A stretch of DNA of 64,000 nt from Yersinia enterocolitica subsp. enterocolitica (GCF_901472495.1 NZ_LR590469.1:2790001-2854000), one strand, 5' to 3'; counted from the stretch's first letter, positions 33,756 through 43,142 are shown. Numbers and translations: made by a program. Notes: generated from the sequence alone by a model not told the origin.

Positions 33756-34799
33756 CTATTCTTCGCTGAACAAATCGCCGCCATGCATGTCGATCATTTC
33801 CAACGCTTTACCACCGCCGCGAGCGACGCAGGTCAATGGATCTTCTGCTACCACCACCGGGATACCTGTTTCTTCCATCAGCAAGCGATCCAGGTTACGT
33901 AGCAATGCGCCACCACCGGTCAACACCATACCGCGTTCAGAGATATCAGATGCCAGTTCTGGCGGGCACTGTTCCAGCGCAACCATGACTGCACTAACAA
34001 TACCCGTCAGCGGCTCTTGCAGCGCCTCAAGGATCTCATTGGAATTTAGAGTGAAGCCACGTGGTACACCTTCTGCCAGGTTACGGCCGCGAACTTCAAT
34101 TTCCAGAACTTCATCACCAGGATAAGCAGAACCGATGCTGTGCTTGATACGTTCAGCCGTTGCTTCACCAATCAGGGAACCGTAGTTACGGCGCACATAA
34201 TTAATGATGGCTTCATCAAAGCGGTCACCACCGATACGTACGGAAGAAGAATAAACCACACCGTTCAGAGAGATAACGGCCACTTCTGTGGTGCCGCCAC
34301 CAATATCCACAACCATTGAGCCGGTTGCTTCAGAAACCGGTAAGCCTGCGCCAATTGCCGCAGCCATAGGTTCTTCAATCAGAAACACTTCACGAGCGCC
34401 TGCGCCCTGAGCAGATTCACGGATCGCACGGCGCTCAACCTGAGTTGCCCCGACCGGTACGCACACCAATACACGCGGACTTGGGCGCATAAAGCTGTTG
34501 CTGTGAACTTGCTTAATAAAGTGTTGCAGCATTTTTTCAGTAACAAAGAAGTCGGCGATAACGCCATCTTTCATCGGACGAATTGCTGCGATATTGCCTG
34601 GGGTGCGCCCAAGCATCTGTTTAGCATCATGGCCCACAGCCGCAACGCTCTTCGGGGAACCGGCACGATCCTGGCGAATAGCAACCACTGAAGGTTCATT
34701 CAGTACAATGCCTTGTCCTTTAACATATATAAGGGTATTGGCGGTACCCAAGTCGATGGACAAGTCGTTGGAAAACATGCCACGAAATTTCTTAAACAT
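33756..34799 (-). CDS. mreB: Actin-like cell-shape protein MreB
   Basis: A 347-residue bacterial actin, the same length as in E. coli. Nucleotide-binding motifs are visible: phosphate-1 (LSIDLGTANTLIYVKGQGIV), phosphate-2 (GSMVVDIGGGTTEVAVIS), and the adenosine motif (GMVLTGGGALLRNLDRLL). ATG 34799 (MFKKFRGMFSNDLS) is used; the frame stays open seven codons further but that extension is not in the family. It is the first gene of mreBCD, transcribed leftwards, with a gap of about 100 bases to mreC. Confidence 0.97.
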   Translation of the reverse strand: MFKKFRGMFSNDLSIDLGTANTLIYVKGQGIVLNEPSVVAIRQDRAGSPKSVAAVGHDAKQMLGRTPGNIAAIRPMKDGVIADFFVTEKMLQHFIKQVHSNSFMRPSPRVLVCVPVGATQVERRAIRESAQGAGAREVFLIEEPMAAAIGAGLPVSEATGSMVVDIGGGTTEVAVISLNGVVYSSSVRIGGDRFDEAIINYVRRNYGSLIGEATAERIKHSIGSAYPGDEVLEIEVRGRNLAEGVPRGFTLNSNEILEALQEPLTGIVSAVMVALEQCPPELASDISERGMVLTGGGALLRNLDRLLMEETGIPVVVAEDPLTCVARGGGKALEMIDMHGGDLFSEE

Positions 34800-35133
34800 A
34801 ACGAAAGGATAATCCTGCAAGCTGGGGGCGGAAAATAAAATCCGCCTACTTTACCAACCACACGAAGCAGCGACAAGGCGCAAAAACGTCCTGATTCGGT
34901 GAAAAAGTAGCTGCGTTATTGACATCTCGTTCCATCACGAACCCATGTTGTTTGAAAAGGTTGAATAAACCTTCGGCACAACGCAGATTCTGCGCAACGA
35001 CCGGCGTAACACAGCACATAAAATCTAACATTTAACCTGATTCTCGTCGGAAGTAAGCACCCACCAACGATTTACGGAAATGACTGGCACATTCTACGTT
35101 AATTTTTGCTCAACGATCAGGCTAAACATGGCC
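34800..35133. other. Intergenic region mreB/csrD
   Basis: 334 bases upstream of mreB and downstream of csrD, both leftward. It should contain the mreBCD promoters and the csrD 3' end. I see no clear intrinsic terminator and no recognisable small gene. A 61-codon minus-strand frame at 34846-35031 has a weak ribosome site and no family resemblance. Confidence 0.4.
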
Positions 35134-37053
35134 CTAATACGAATATTTTTTCTTTCCAGGGTTTAAAAGTGTTGGCGGAGCAAAAAAATTGCCCTGTCCA
35201 CCGTAAACACCTTTCTCCTTCAGCGTTTGCCATTCTTGACGAGTAAGAACTTCTGCCGCAAAAACTTTTGCATGTGTTCCCGCACAAGCACCGGTCAGGC
35301 TCTCGACAAACAGCTGATTTTCATAACGTAAATTAATGCTTCTAACTAATCCAGGATGAAGTTTTATCATTTCAACCCGAAGAGACTTAATATATGACGT
35401 ACTGACCACCGTCAATCCGGCCTGCGACACCATGACCTTACAACCCACCCCCAATAATAAACGCATCATCGGGCGGATTTGGCTGATATATTGACACACA
35501 TCTGCCTCTGCAAGTTCAAAGATAATTCGCTCTCTATCTGATTTTCTACATTGCAACAGCGTATCCCGCAGCCAGCGCTGGAAAGGACGCTGCAATAATG
35601 AATCAACGCTGATAGAAAATGCCAGAGTTTCATCCGGCCATAAAGCTAATAAAGGAATTATCCGATCAATTTTTTGGCGGTCATAGCGCTCACCCAAACC
35701 GAATAATTGCACCAGTGGGGTAAATTCAGCGGCGCGCAATTCTTGTTCGCCATCATAAATGCGGCTAATTATTTCTCGGTGGTGAATTTTACCGTCAACA
35801 GTAACAACCGGTTTCTGATAAAGCCGAGGGCCACCATTAGCCAGCGTTTGTTCTAATAAAGTGCGCCATTTGACACTACCACGGCCTTTTTCTGCTACGC
35901 GGGTATCATAGACATACCAGCCGTTGCCCCCATACATCGCCGCATTTTTGGTCGCTTGTCCAGCATTATCCATTATCTGCTCAGCGGAATCGCCATTGCG
36001 GTACGCCACAATGCCAATATGCAACAGTGACTCACGGTCAATAACTTGTGGTTCAGGCAATGCCCCAAGCGCATGCACCAATTGCGCAGCGATAACATCG
36101 GCGTCTTTTAGCGTTTTATGGGGGAGTAAAATCGCGATATCACTGTGATGATAACGAGCCAATAACGCAGAGGGATGCCGGGTAACAAAAGTCGAAAGCA
36201 GATTAATCAGCGAATGCATCAGTTCTTGCACTTTCTGGTGATCATCCGTTTCAATTAAGCTGTCAAAGTCCGGTAACTGCACCATCATTACCACACCATG
36301 GGCACCAGGCTCTTCCAATTGAGTCGTTAACTGATTATCAAAAAACTGGCGGTTACTGAAGCCGGTTTTGGCGTCCTGTGCGGCAAAAGTACGAATCAAT
36401 GTATCAACGCGATTACGCTCTTCTCTTACTTCTATCAGCTCAGCCAATAGATGGTCTATAGCACGGCTGGCACAAGGCGGCCATTCGTGGCCATCACTAT
36501 TAATGGCGTGCTCACGTTCGCCATTCAGGATCCGCTTAGCCCGCCACTCAAGTTTTTCCTGACCTGCGGTCTGTTCACGCAACCAACGGAAACTCAGCAA
36601 CAGCGTTATCGCAATAATCACCACCGCCAACGATAAAATAGCGGCGGCGTAAAGGGAGCGGGCATAGCTGTTTAAGGGGTCAATATAAGTGAAATGCATT
36701 GAGGCCCCCGGCTGATGCAACATAGGAACAACCAAGCTACGGTGGCGGTTTTGACTGTTCCAAGGGGCATAAATGGCAGGGAGTTTTAGTTGGTACAACG
36801 TACTATTTTCATTCTGAACGCTAACTTCCAGCACACCTAGCGTTCGCATCATGATCGGTAGCCATTCGCGTTCTTTATTAGCAGGTTGTAACAGCAATGA
36901 CTGATCATAAGCTGTCACAATGCTCTGGAGGCGGTGCTCCATTTTTTTTTGGCATAAGTAAAAGAAACTTGCCGTGCTACCCAGTAGCACTAAGCACATC
37001 GCCAATACGACCAACAAGGTCATAAATACAGAAAGTTTGGTTGTAAATCGCAT
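35134..37053 (-). CDS. csrD: RNase E specificity factor CsrD
   Basis: A 639-residue membrane protein that directs RNase E decay of the CsrB/CsrC small RNAs. It has two membrane helices (about 8-30 and 135-155) around a periplasmic part, a HAMP-like linker, then GGDEF and EAL domains. Both domains are degenerate: the GGDEF position reads HHSDI and the EAL position reads ELAEAD, so no cyclic-di-GMP turnover is expected. This matches E. coli CsrD (646 residues, HRSDF). It stands alone between mreB and acuI. Confidence 0.93.
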   Translation of the reverse strand: MRFTTKLSVFMTLLVVLAMCLVLLGSTASFFYLCQKKMEHRLQSIVTAYDQSLLLQPANKEREWLPIMMRTLGVLEVSVQNENSTLYQLKLPAIYAPWNSQNRHRSLVVPMLHQPGASMHFTYIDPLNSYARSLYAAAILSLAVVIIAITLLLSFRWLREQTAGQEKLEWRAKRILNGEREHAINSDGHEWPPCASRAIDHLLAELIEVREERNRVDTLIRTFAAQDAKTGFSNRQFFDNQLTTQLEEPGAHGVVMMVQLPDFDSLIETDDHQKVQELMHSLINLLSTFVTRHPSALLARYHHSDIAILLPHKTLKDADVIAAQLVHALGALPEPQVIDRESLLHIGIVAYRNGDSAEQIMDNAGQATKNAAMYGGNGWYVYDTRVAEKGRGSVKWRTLLEQTLANGGPRLYQKPVVTVDGKIHHREIISRIYDGEQELRAAEFTPLVQLFGLGERYDRQKIDRIIPLLALWPDETLAFSISVDSLLQRPFQRWLRDTLLQCRKSDRERIIFELAEADVCQYISQIRPMMRLLLGVGCKVMVSQAGLTVVSTSYIKSLRVEMIKLHPGLVRSINLRYENQLFVESLTGACAGTHAKVFAAEVLTRQEWQTLKEKGVYGGQGNFFAPPTLLNPGKKKYSY

Positions 37054-37337
37054 CCTTTAACCTTGCGAAGCGCAATTCAATGAAAAAATGCCTCAGTTCC
37101 TTCGAGAAAAATACTATATGGCAGAATGCCGACATAATACTGGTTTTTTACTTCATAATGCGACCAGAACACAATAACTCAGCCTTTTTCTCTGAACTTT
37201 GGCTAATCCTCTTTCAAGAATAGTCACGGACGAAATCAACCACCTGATTTTTGTTCTTGATCAGGCTTGAAGGTTGATGTTGTCGCTATATTGGCTCACT
37301 CTTAAATCATTCTTTTTCTGTTTTTCTGGAGTGCCAT

Positions 37338-38315
37338 ATGCGAGCGCTTGTACTTGAGCAAACTGAAGGCCGTACTACCGCAGAAGTGCGTGAAATATCC
37401 CCTTCACAGTTGCCAGCCGGTAATGTCACGGTTGATGTCAATTGGTCCAGCCTGAATTATAAGGATGCACTGGCTATCACGGGCAAAGGAAAGATTATTC
37501 GTGAATTCCCGATGGTACCAGGCATCGATTTTGCGGGCACAGTTCACAGCAGCGAAGATCCACGTTTTCATGTCGGTCAAGCGGTGTTGTTGACCGGTTG
37601 GGGCGTGGGTGAAAATCATTGGGGCGGTTTGGCAGAACAGGCTCGCGTCAATGGCGATTGGCTGGTTCCTATGCCTGAAGGGTTGGAACCACGTAAGGCC
37701 ATGATTATTGGTACCGCTGGTTTTACCGCGATGCTGTGCGTCATGGCGCTAGAGGAAGGTGGCGTGACGCCTGAAAGTGGCGAAGTGGTGGTCACCGGGG
37801 CCAGCGGCGGTGTCGGTAGCACAGCAATCGCCCTACTTGCCGCCCTCGGTTATAAAATCGCCGCCATTTCTGGTCGTGACATTAACAGTGAATATCTAAA
37901 AGGCCTCGGTGCCCATAGGGTATTGTCACGTAACGATTATCTTGATGCTTCCCGCCCATTGGAAAAACAGTTATGGGCCGGTGCCATTGATACTGTTGGC
38001 GACAAATTACTGGCAAAAGTGTTGGCACAGATGAATTACAACAGCACCGTGGCCGCTTGTGGTCTGGCTGGTGGCTATTCGCTCCCAACAACCGTGATGC
38101 CCTTTATTCTGCGCAATGTGCGGTTGCAAGGGGTCGATTCAGTGATGACACCGCAACAACGCCGTCTACAAGCTTGGCAACGCTTACAGGAAATTTTGCC
38201 TGAAAGCTTCTATCAACAAGCTTCGCAAGCTATCACACTCGCCGATGCCCCGACCATCGCCGCTCGCCTATTGGCGAACGAAATTACCGGTAGAACCTTG
38301 GTAAAAGTTCGCTGA
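37338..38315 (+). CDS. acuI: Acrylyl-CoA reductase AcuI/YhdH (MDR family)
   Basis: A 325-residue zinc-free medium-chain reductase that uses NADPH to reduce toxic acrylyl-CoA to propionyl-CoA. The cofactor motif VTGASGGVGSTAIALLAALG and the front segment DVNWSSLNYKDALAITGKG match YhdH (324). ATG 37338 is preceded by TCTGGAGTGCCAT. A hairpin terminator follows the stop. It is isolated between csrD and msrPQ. Confidence 0.95.
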   Translation: MRALVLEQTEGRTTAEVREISPSQLPAGNVTVDVNWSSLNYKDALAITGKGKIIREFPMVPGIDFAGTVHSSEDPRFHVGQAVLLTGWGVGENHWGGLAEQARVNGDWLVPMPEGLEPRKAMIIGTAGFTAMLCVMALEEGGVTPESGEVVVTGASGGVGSTAIALLAALGYKIAAISGRDINSEYLKGLGAHRVLSRNDYLDASRPLEKQLWAGAIDTVGDKLLAKVLAQMNYNSTVAACGLAGGYSLPTTVMPFILRNVRLQGVDSVMTPQQRRLQAWQRLQEILPESFYQQASQAITLADAPTIAARLLANEITGRTLVKVR

Positions 38316-38325
38316 TTCCCCCCCA

Positions 38326-38350
38326 CTGGGGAGAGTCTCATGCTCCCCAG
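38326..38350 (+). terminator. Terminator hairpin after acuI
   Basis: CTGGGGAG (38326-38333) and CTCCCCAG (38343-38350), a perfect 8-bp stem followed by CTTATTATT. The T tail is interrupted, so efficiency is uncertain. Confidence 0.6.
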
Positions 38351-38473
38351 CTTATTATTCGTATTGTAATGATTTTCAAATTTCTCTCCGCCCCCTAGCA
38401 CTTGTCCGTATAAGTCGCCATGATTAATATTATTAATGCCGATATGCTTCCCCCTGTTTGATGGAGTCATTTT

Positions 38474-39508
38474 ATGCGCAACTTTTTATCCCATTCCCTG
38501 CGTAATGCTGCCACGCCACGCAAGCTAACCGAAGCGGATGTCACCCCAGAAAGTGTTTTCTATCAGCGCCGTAAGGTATTGCAAGCATTGGGAATCACTG
38601 CTGCCACACTGGCATTGCCCACATCGGCTCAGGCTGATTTGCTCGCATGGTTTAAAGGAAATGGTCGCCCCAAAGCCCCTTCTGGTAAGCCACTGGATTT
38701 CACCAAATCAACGGTTTACCACCCAGACTTGGCGCTAACGCCGGAAGATAAAGTTACCGGTTACAATAACTTCTATGAATTCGGCTTGGATAAGGCTGAC
38801 CCTGCCGCCAATGCCGGAACACTGAAAACCGAAGGTTGGCAGATAAAAATCGACGGTGACGTCGCCAAGCCCATGACACTCGATATTGATGACCTGATAA
38901 AACGCTTTCCGCTCGAAGAACGCATTTACCGTATGCGCTGTGTTGAAGCCTGGTCAATGGTGGTGCCGTGGATTGGTTTTGAATTGGGCAAATTACTGAA
39001 ACTGGTTGAGCCCACCAGTAATGCTCGCTACGTCGCATTTCAAACACTTTATGCGCCGGATCAGATGCCGGGGCAGGAAGATCGTTTTATTGGCGGCGGC
39101 CTGAAATACCCTTATGTCGAGGGATTGCGACTGGATGAGGCAATGCACCCATTGGCCTTTATGACGCTGGGCGTGTATGGCAAAGCCCTTCCTCCCCAAA
39201 ATGGCGCGCCGCTGCGGCTCGTCACTCCGTGGAAATACGGTTTTAAAGGCATAAAATCCATTGTTCATATTCGCCTGACCCATGACCAGCCCCCAACCAC
39301 TTGGAATCTAAGTGCGCCCAATGAATATGGCTTTTATGCCAATGTGAACCCACATGTCGATCATCCGCGCTGGTCGCAAGCAACCGAACGCTTTATTGGC
39401 TCTGGCGGTATTCTTGATGTTCAGCGCCAACCAACACTGTTGTTTAATGGCTATGCCGATCAGGTAGCCTCACTCTATCGTGGCCTGGATCTACGGAAAA
39501 ATTTCTAA
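38474..39508 (+). CDS. msrP: Protein-methionine-sulfoxide reductase catalytic subunit MsrP
   Basis: A 344-residue periplasmic molybdoenzyme (YedY) that repairs oxidised methionines in envelope proteins. A Tat signal is present (YQRRKVLQALGITAATLALP, residues 30-49), and the molybdenum-binding cysteine is Cys156 in YRMRCVEAW. KYGFKGIKSIVHIRLTHDQP is conserved near the C-terminal part. Its stop overlaps the msrQ start (TAATG), so the pair is translationally coupled. Confidence 0.96.
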   Translation: MRNFLSHSLRNAATPRKLTEADVTPESVFYQRRKVLQALGITAATLALPTSAQADLLAWFKGNGRPKAPSGKPLDFTKSTVYHPDLALTPEDKVTGYNNFYEFGLDKADPAANAGTLKTEGWQIKIDGDVAKPMTLDIDDLIKRFPLEERIYRMRCVEAWSMVVPWIGFELGKLLKLVEPTSNARYVAFQTLYAPDQMPGQEDRFIGGGLKYPYVEGLRLDEAMHPLAFMTLGVYGKALPPQNGAPLRLVTPWKYGFKGIKSIVHIRLTHDQPPTTWNLSAPNEYGFYANVNPHVDHPRWSQATERFIGSGGILDVQRQPTLLFNGYADQVASLYRGLDLRKNF

Positions 39509-40107
39509 TGCGGCTTACTTTACGACAAATCAAGTGGCTCAAGGTGGCTATCTGGCTGGCCGCCGCACTGCCGTTTCTATGGCTAATTTTATCGGTAGAT
39601 CAAGGCTGGTTCAGTGCTGATCCCGCCAAAGACATTCAACACTTTACCGGCCGCATGACACTGAAACTGTTACTGGCGACATTGTTGGTCACGCCGCTGG
39701 CGCGCTATGGCAAGCAACCGCTACTGATCCGCTGTCGCCGGTTGTTGGGTTTATGGTGTTTTGCCTGGGGAACCTTGCACTTAGTCAGCTACTCGGTATT
39801 GGAACTTGGGCTGAGTAATATTGGCCTGCTAGGACGTGAACTGGTGACCCGCCCTTACCTGACGTTGGGCATAATCAGTTGGCTATTGTTACTGTCACTG
39901 GCTGTGACATCCACCTTATGGGCGCAACGAAAAATGGGAGCCAACTGGCAAAAATTGCATAATTTGGTGTATGTTGTCGCCATTCTTGCACCAATTCATT
40001 ATCTTTGGTCGGTGAAAACCCTATCGCCACTCCCCATTATTTACGCAGTGACGGCAGCGATATTATTGGCGTTACGTTATAAAAAGTTTCGGCAATGGTG
40101 CCGCTAA
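39508..40107 (+). CDS. msrQ: MsrQ heme-binding membrane subunit
   Basis: A 199-residue inner-membrane cytochrome b-type protein (YedZ family) that passes electrons from the quinone pool to MsrP. There are six hydrophobic segments with histidines in helices, for example FAWGTLHLVSYSVLEL and WQKLHNLVYVVAILAPIHYL, which are likely heme ligands. It directly follows msrP. Confidence 0.95.
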   Translation: MRLTLRQIKWLKVAIWLAAALPFLWLILSVDQGWFSADPAKDIQHFTGRMTLKLLLATLLVTPLARYGKQPLLIRCRRLLGLWCFAWGTLHLVSYSVLELGLSNIGLLGRELVTRPYLTLGIISWLLLLSLAVTSTLWAQRKMGANWQKLHNLVYVVAILAPIHYLWSVKTLSPLPIIYAVTAAILLALRYKKFRQWCR

Positions 40108-40198
40108 AAATCTGAACTTTTCATCGGCCATTATCTTTTTCTATTGAATATCTTCGCTGATAAGACCAGTATTTAGCTGCTAATTGCTACGATATCAT

Positions 40199-40204
40199 TA
40201 TAAT
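40199..40204 (+). promoter_or_regulatory. TATAAT -10 box upstream of aroQ
   Basis: A perfect TATAAT at 40199-40204 in the 208-base gap before aroQ, with no good -35 at 16-18 bases. Initiation would be near 40211 and leave a leader of about 105 bases that includes the inverted repeat at 40237-40287. Confidence 0.4.
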
Positions 40205-40236
40205 GCCCGACCTTAGTACCGATCGCAGTGTCAAAT

Positions 40237-40287
40237 TCATCGTAAAAAGGTGACAAATCGGTGACATCAGGTTATTTTTTACGATGA
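40237..40287 (+). promoter_or_regulatory. 12-bp inverted repeat enclosing a direct repeat upstream of aroQ-accBC
   Basis: TCATCGTAAAAA (40237-40248) and TTTTTACGATGA (40276-40287) are exact complements. The 27-base loop contains two copies of GGTGACA, spaced by AATC. It lies 28 bases before the aroQ ATG, so it could be a leader RNA hairpin or an operator. Confidence 0.5.
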
Positions 40288-40315
40288 TGTACTAATTGCC
40301 GGAGATACCAGCACA

Positions 40316-40768
40316 ATGTCGGATAAGTTTCACATTTTGCTTCTGAATGGCCCTAACTTGAATCTGCTTGGAACCCGTGAACCGGAAAAATACGGTTACA
40401 CAACATTGACTGAGATTGTCAGTCAGTTAGAGGCTCAAGCTCAGGGAATGGATGTGGTGCTATCCCACTTGCAGTCCAATGCAGAGCATGTGCTGATCGA
40501 TAGAATTCACCAGGCGCGGGGTAATACCGACTTTATCCTGATCAATCCAGCAGCGTTTACACACACCAGTGTTGCACTGCGCGATGCGCTGTTAGGTGTG
40601 CAGATCCCGTTTATCGAGATTCACTTATCTAACGTGCATGCCCGGGAGCCTTTCCGTCATCATTCATATCTCTCTGATATCGCGGTTGGCGTAATCTGTG
40701 GACTTGGCGCAGATGGCTACAACTTTGCTTTACAGGCAGCGGTAAATCGCTTGTCAAAATCCAACTAA
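40316..40768 (+). CDS. aroQ: Type II 3-dehydroquinate dehydratase AroQ
   Basis: A 150-residue dodecameric enzyme of the shikimate pathway. The catalytic features are GPNLNLLGTREPEKYG (with the lid arginine and tyrosine), INPAAFTHTSVALRDAL, and the histidine in IEIHLSNVHAREPFR. E. coli lacks this type II enzyme; other enterobacteria such as Yersinia carry it in front of accBC. ATG 40316 follows GGAGATACCAGCACA. Confidence 0.96.
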   Translation: MSDKFHILLLNGPNLNLLGTREPEKYGYTTLTEIVSQLEAQAQGMDVVLSHLQSNAEHVLIDRIHQARGNTDFILINPAAFTHTSVALRDALLGVQIPFIEIHLSNVHAREPFRHHSYLSDIAVGVICGLGADGYNFALQAAVNRLSKSN

Positions 40769-40799
40769 TGCAACACACAAAGAGTACGGAATCACACTC

Positions 40800-41264
40800 A
40801 TGGATATTCGTAAGATTAAGAAACTGATCGAACTGGTTGAAGAGTCCGGCATTTCAGAGCTGGAAATCTCAGAAGGCGAAGAGTCAGTACGTATCAGTCG
40901 TGCTCCCGCCGCACCAAACTACCCAATGATGCAACAGCCATATGCTTTTGCTGCACCACAGCAACAGCCAGCGCTGGCCGCAGCCGTTGCTCCAGCACCT
41001 GCTGAAGCCGCAGCACCAGCAGCCATCAGTGGCCATATCGTGCGCTCCCCAATGGTCGGTACGTTCTACCGCACCCCGAGCCCGGATGCTAAAGCCTTCA
41101 TTGAAGTAGGTCAGAAAGTTTCTGTTGGTGACACTCTTTGCATCGTTGAAGCGATGAAAATGATGAACCAAATCGAAGCAGATAAATCCGGTACTGTAAA
41201 AGCCATTCTGGTTGAAAACGGTCAACCGGTTGAATTCGACGAGCCTCTTGTCGTCATCGAGTAA
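40800..41264 (+). CDS. accB: Biotin carboxyl carrier protein AccB
   Basis: A 154-residue BCCP of acetyl-CoA carboxylase. The biotinylated lysine is Lys120 in VEAMKMMNQIEA. An Ala/Pro/Gln-rich linker (about 35-75) separates a short N-terminal helix from the biotinyl domain. It is encoded 31 bases after aroQ and 11 before accC. Confidence 0.98.
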   Translation: MDIRKIKKLIELVEESGISELEISEGEESVRISRAPAAPNYPMMQQPYAFAAPQQQPALAAAVAPAPAEAAAPAAISGHIVRSPMVGTFYRTPSPDAKAFIEVGQKVSVGDTLCIVEAMKMMNQIEADKSGTVKAILVENGQPVEFDEPLVVIE

Positions 41265-41275
41265 CGAGGCGTTCC

Positions 41276-42625
41276 ATGCTTGATAAAATCGTAATCGCTA
41301 ACCGCGGTGAGATTGCGCTACGTATCCTGCGAGCTTGTAAAGAGCTGGGGATCAAAACTGTTGCAGTTCACTCTGTTGCGGATCGTGATCTTAAACACGT
41401 GTTATTGGCTGACGAGACTGTTTGTATCGGTCCCGCACCTTCTGTTAAAAGCTATCTGAACATTCCAGCGATCATTTCTGCTGCTGAGATCACCGGCGCG
41501 GTGGCTATTCACCCCGGCTATGGTTTCCTGTCTGAAAATGCTGATTTCGCGGAGCAGGTAGAACGTTCAGGTTTCATCTTCATCGGCCCACGCGCCGAAA
41601 CCATTCGCCTGATGGGTGACAAGGTTTCTGCAATAAATGCCATGAAGAAAGCCGGTGTACCTTGCGTACCAGGCTCTGATGGCCCACTGGATGACGACAC
41701 TGCCAAGAACAAAGCCTTTGCCAAACGAATCGGTTATCCGGTCATTATCAAGGCATCAGGTGGTGGTGGTGGTCGTGGTATGCGTGTGGTGCGCCATGAC
41801 AAAGATCTTGAGCAATCCATTAACATGACCCGTGCGGAAGCCAAAGCGGCTTTCAATAACGACATGGTTTACATGGAAAAATACCTGGAAAACCCACGCC
41901 ATATCGAAATTCAGATTTTGGCTGACGGTCAGGGTAATGCTATCTATCTGGCTGAGCGCGACTGTTCTATGCAGCGCCGCCACCAAAAAGTGGTTGAAGA
42001 GGCACCAGCACCTGGTATCACCAGCGAAATGCGCCGTTATATCGGTGAGCGCTGTGCGAAAGCCTGTGTGGAAATCGGCTATCGTGGCGCGGGCACTTTC
42101 GAGTTCCTGTATGAAAACGGCGAGTTCTATTTCATCGAAATGAACACCCGTATTCAGGTTGAACACCCGGTTACCGAAATGATTACCGGTGTCGATTTGA
42201 TCAAAGAACAGCTGCGTATCGCAGCGGGCCAACCTCTCTCCATCAAACAAGATGAAGTGAAAGTGCATGGTCACGCCGTGGAATGCCGTATCAACGCCGA
42301 AGACCCAAATACCTTCCTGCCGAGTCCGGGTAAAATTACCCGTTTCCATGCGCCGGGCGGTTTTGGTGTGCGTTGGGAGTCTCATATTTATGCCGGTTAT
42401 ACTGTGCCGCCATATTATGACTCGATGATCGGCAAGCTGATCACTTACGGTGAAAACCGTGATGTTGCTATTGCCCGCATGAAGAATGCGTTGGCAGAAC
42501 TCATTATCGATGGCATCAAGACCAACGTTGAGTTACAGCAACGCATCATGAACGACGAAAACTTCCAGCACGGTGGCACCAATATCCACTATCTGGAGAA
42601 AAAACTCGGGTTGCAAGAAACCTAA
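41276..42625 (+). CDS. accC: Biotin carboxylase AccC
   Basis: The 449-residue ATP-grasp enzyme that carboxylates biotin on AccB using bicarbonate, the first step of fatty acid synthesis. Signature motifs are visible: IANRGEIALRILRACKELGI, the glycine-rich ASGGGGGRGMRVV, EKYLENPRHIEIQILAD, and the active-site FIEMNTRIQVEHPVTE. Length is identical to E. coli AccC. An intrinsic terminator follows. Confidence 0.98.
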   Translation: MLDKIVIANRGEIALRILRACKELGIKTVAVHSVADRDLKHVLLADETVCIGPAPSVKSYLNIPAIISAAEITGAVAIHPGYGFLSENADFAEQVERSGFIFIGPRAETIRLMGDKVSAINAMKKAGVPCVPGSDGPLDDDTAKNKAFAKRIGYPVIIKASGGGGGRGMRVVRHDKDLEQSINMTRAEAKAAFNNDMVYMEKYLENPRHIEIQILADGQGNAIYLAERDCSMQRRHQKVVEEAPAPGITSEMRRYIGERCAKACVEIGYRGAGTFEFLYENGEFYFIEMNTRIQVEHPVTEMITGVDLIKEQLRIAAGQPLSIKQDEVKVHGHAVECRINAEDPNTFLPSPGKITRFHAPGGFGVRWESHIYAGYTVPPYYDSMIGKLITYGENRDVAIARMKNALAELIIDGIKTNVELQQRIMNDENFQHGGTNIHYLEKKLGLQET

Positions 42626-42662
42626 TATTTCGCCTTTCATGTGTTTCACCTTTTTATATCAG

Positions 42663-42686
42663 GGCCGGTTAATCATCGGCCTTTTT
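42663..42686 (+). terminator. Intrinsic terminator after accC
   Basis: GGCCG (42663-42667) with CGGCC (42677-42681) followed by TTTTTC. It lies about 40 bases past accC and separates accBC from the repeat-borne leader of yhdT. Confidence 0.7.
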
Positions 42687-42737
42687 CTTTTCATTAATTT
42701 TCTTTTGATTAATAGGGCTGGCATTTCACATAGCGGT

Positions 42738-42895
42738 AGCTAACAACGCTGCGAGGCTAAGTAAGAAGGGAATTTCCCAAATTAGTTGGCCTTGCAGCCA
42801 GGCAGCAAACAAATGAATCCCGATGAGCTGACTCAGGTCAGTGATTCTGGTGAATGAGTGCAGCTAACAACGCTGCGAGGCTAAGTAAGAAGGGA
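42738..42895 (+). repeat. ERIC-type element with duplicated end (partial tandem), upstream of yhdT
   Basis: The same architecture as 10577-10725: one ERIC-like unit preceded by a second copy of its own end. The 34-base end is identical at 42738-42771 and 42862-42895 (124-base period). The core holds ATCCCGATGAGCTGACTCAG and GTCAGTGATTCTGG. The right copy ends 4 bases before the yhdT ATG and supplies its AGAAGGGAG ribosome site. Confidence 0.85.
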
Positions 42896-42899
42896 GAAT

Positions 42900-43142
42900 A
42901 TGGACACAAGGTTCCTACAAGCCAATAAAGAAGCACGCTGGGCCTTTGGCTTAACGTTGGCTTATCTGGCTGGGTGGATAATGACAGCGTATTTACCGGG
43001 TAACATTGCTGGGATAAGCGGTCTACCGGCCTGGTTTGAAGCCGCCTGTATTGCACTGCCGCTGCTGTTTATTGTGCTGTGCTGGTTAATGGTACGCGTC
43101 ATATTTCGTGATATCCCATTGGAGGACGACAATGCAAACTGA
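42900..43142 (+). CDS. yhdT: Small membrane protein YhdT (DUF997)
   Basis: An 80-residue inner-membrane protein with two hydrophobic helices (FGLTLAYLAGWIMTAYLPGN and CIALPLLFIVLCWLMVRVIF). It overlaps panF by 11 bases, as in E. coli. Its role is unknown; the coupling suggests a helper for the pantothenate symporter, which is inference. The ribosome site belongs to the upstream ERIC-type repeat. Confidence 0.93.
   Translation: MDTRFLQANKEARWAFGLTLAYLAGWIMTAYLPGNIAGISGLPAWFEAACIALPLLFIVLCWLMVRVIFRDIPLEDDNAN

Noticed and set aside
34846..35031. 61-codon minus-strand frame upstream of mreB
   Set aside because: Weak ribosome site, no family resemblance and unremarkable composition; the region is more likely promoter DNA.
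35134..37053. csrD product as an active cyclic-di-GMP enzyme
   Set aside because: The GGDEF site reads HHSDI and the EAL site ELAEAD, matching the degenerate CsrD pattern.
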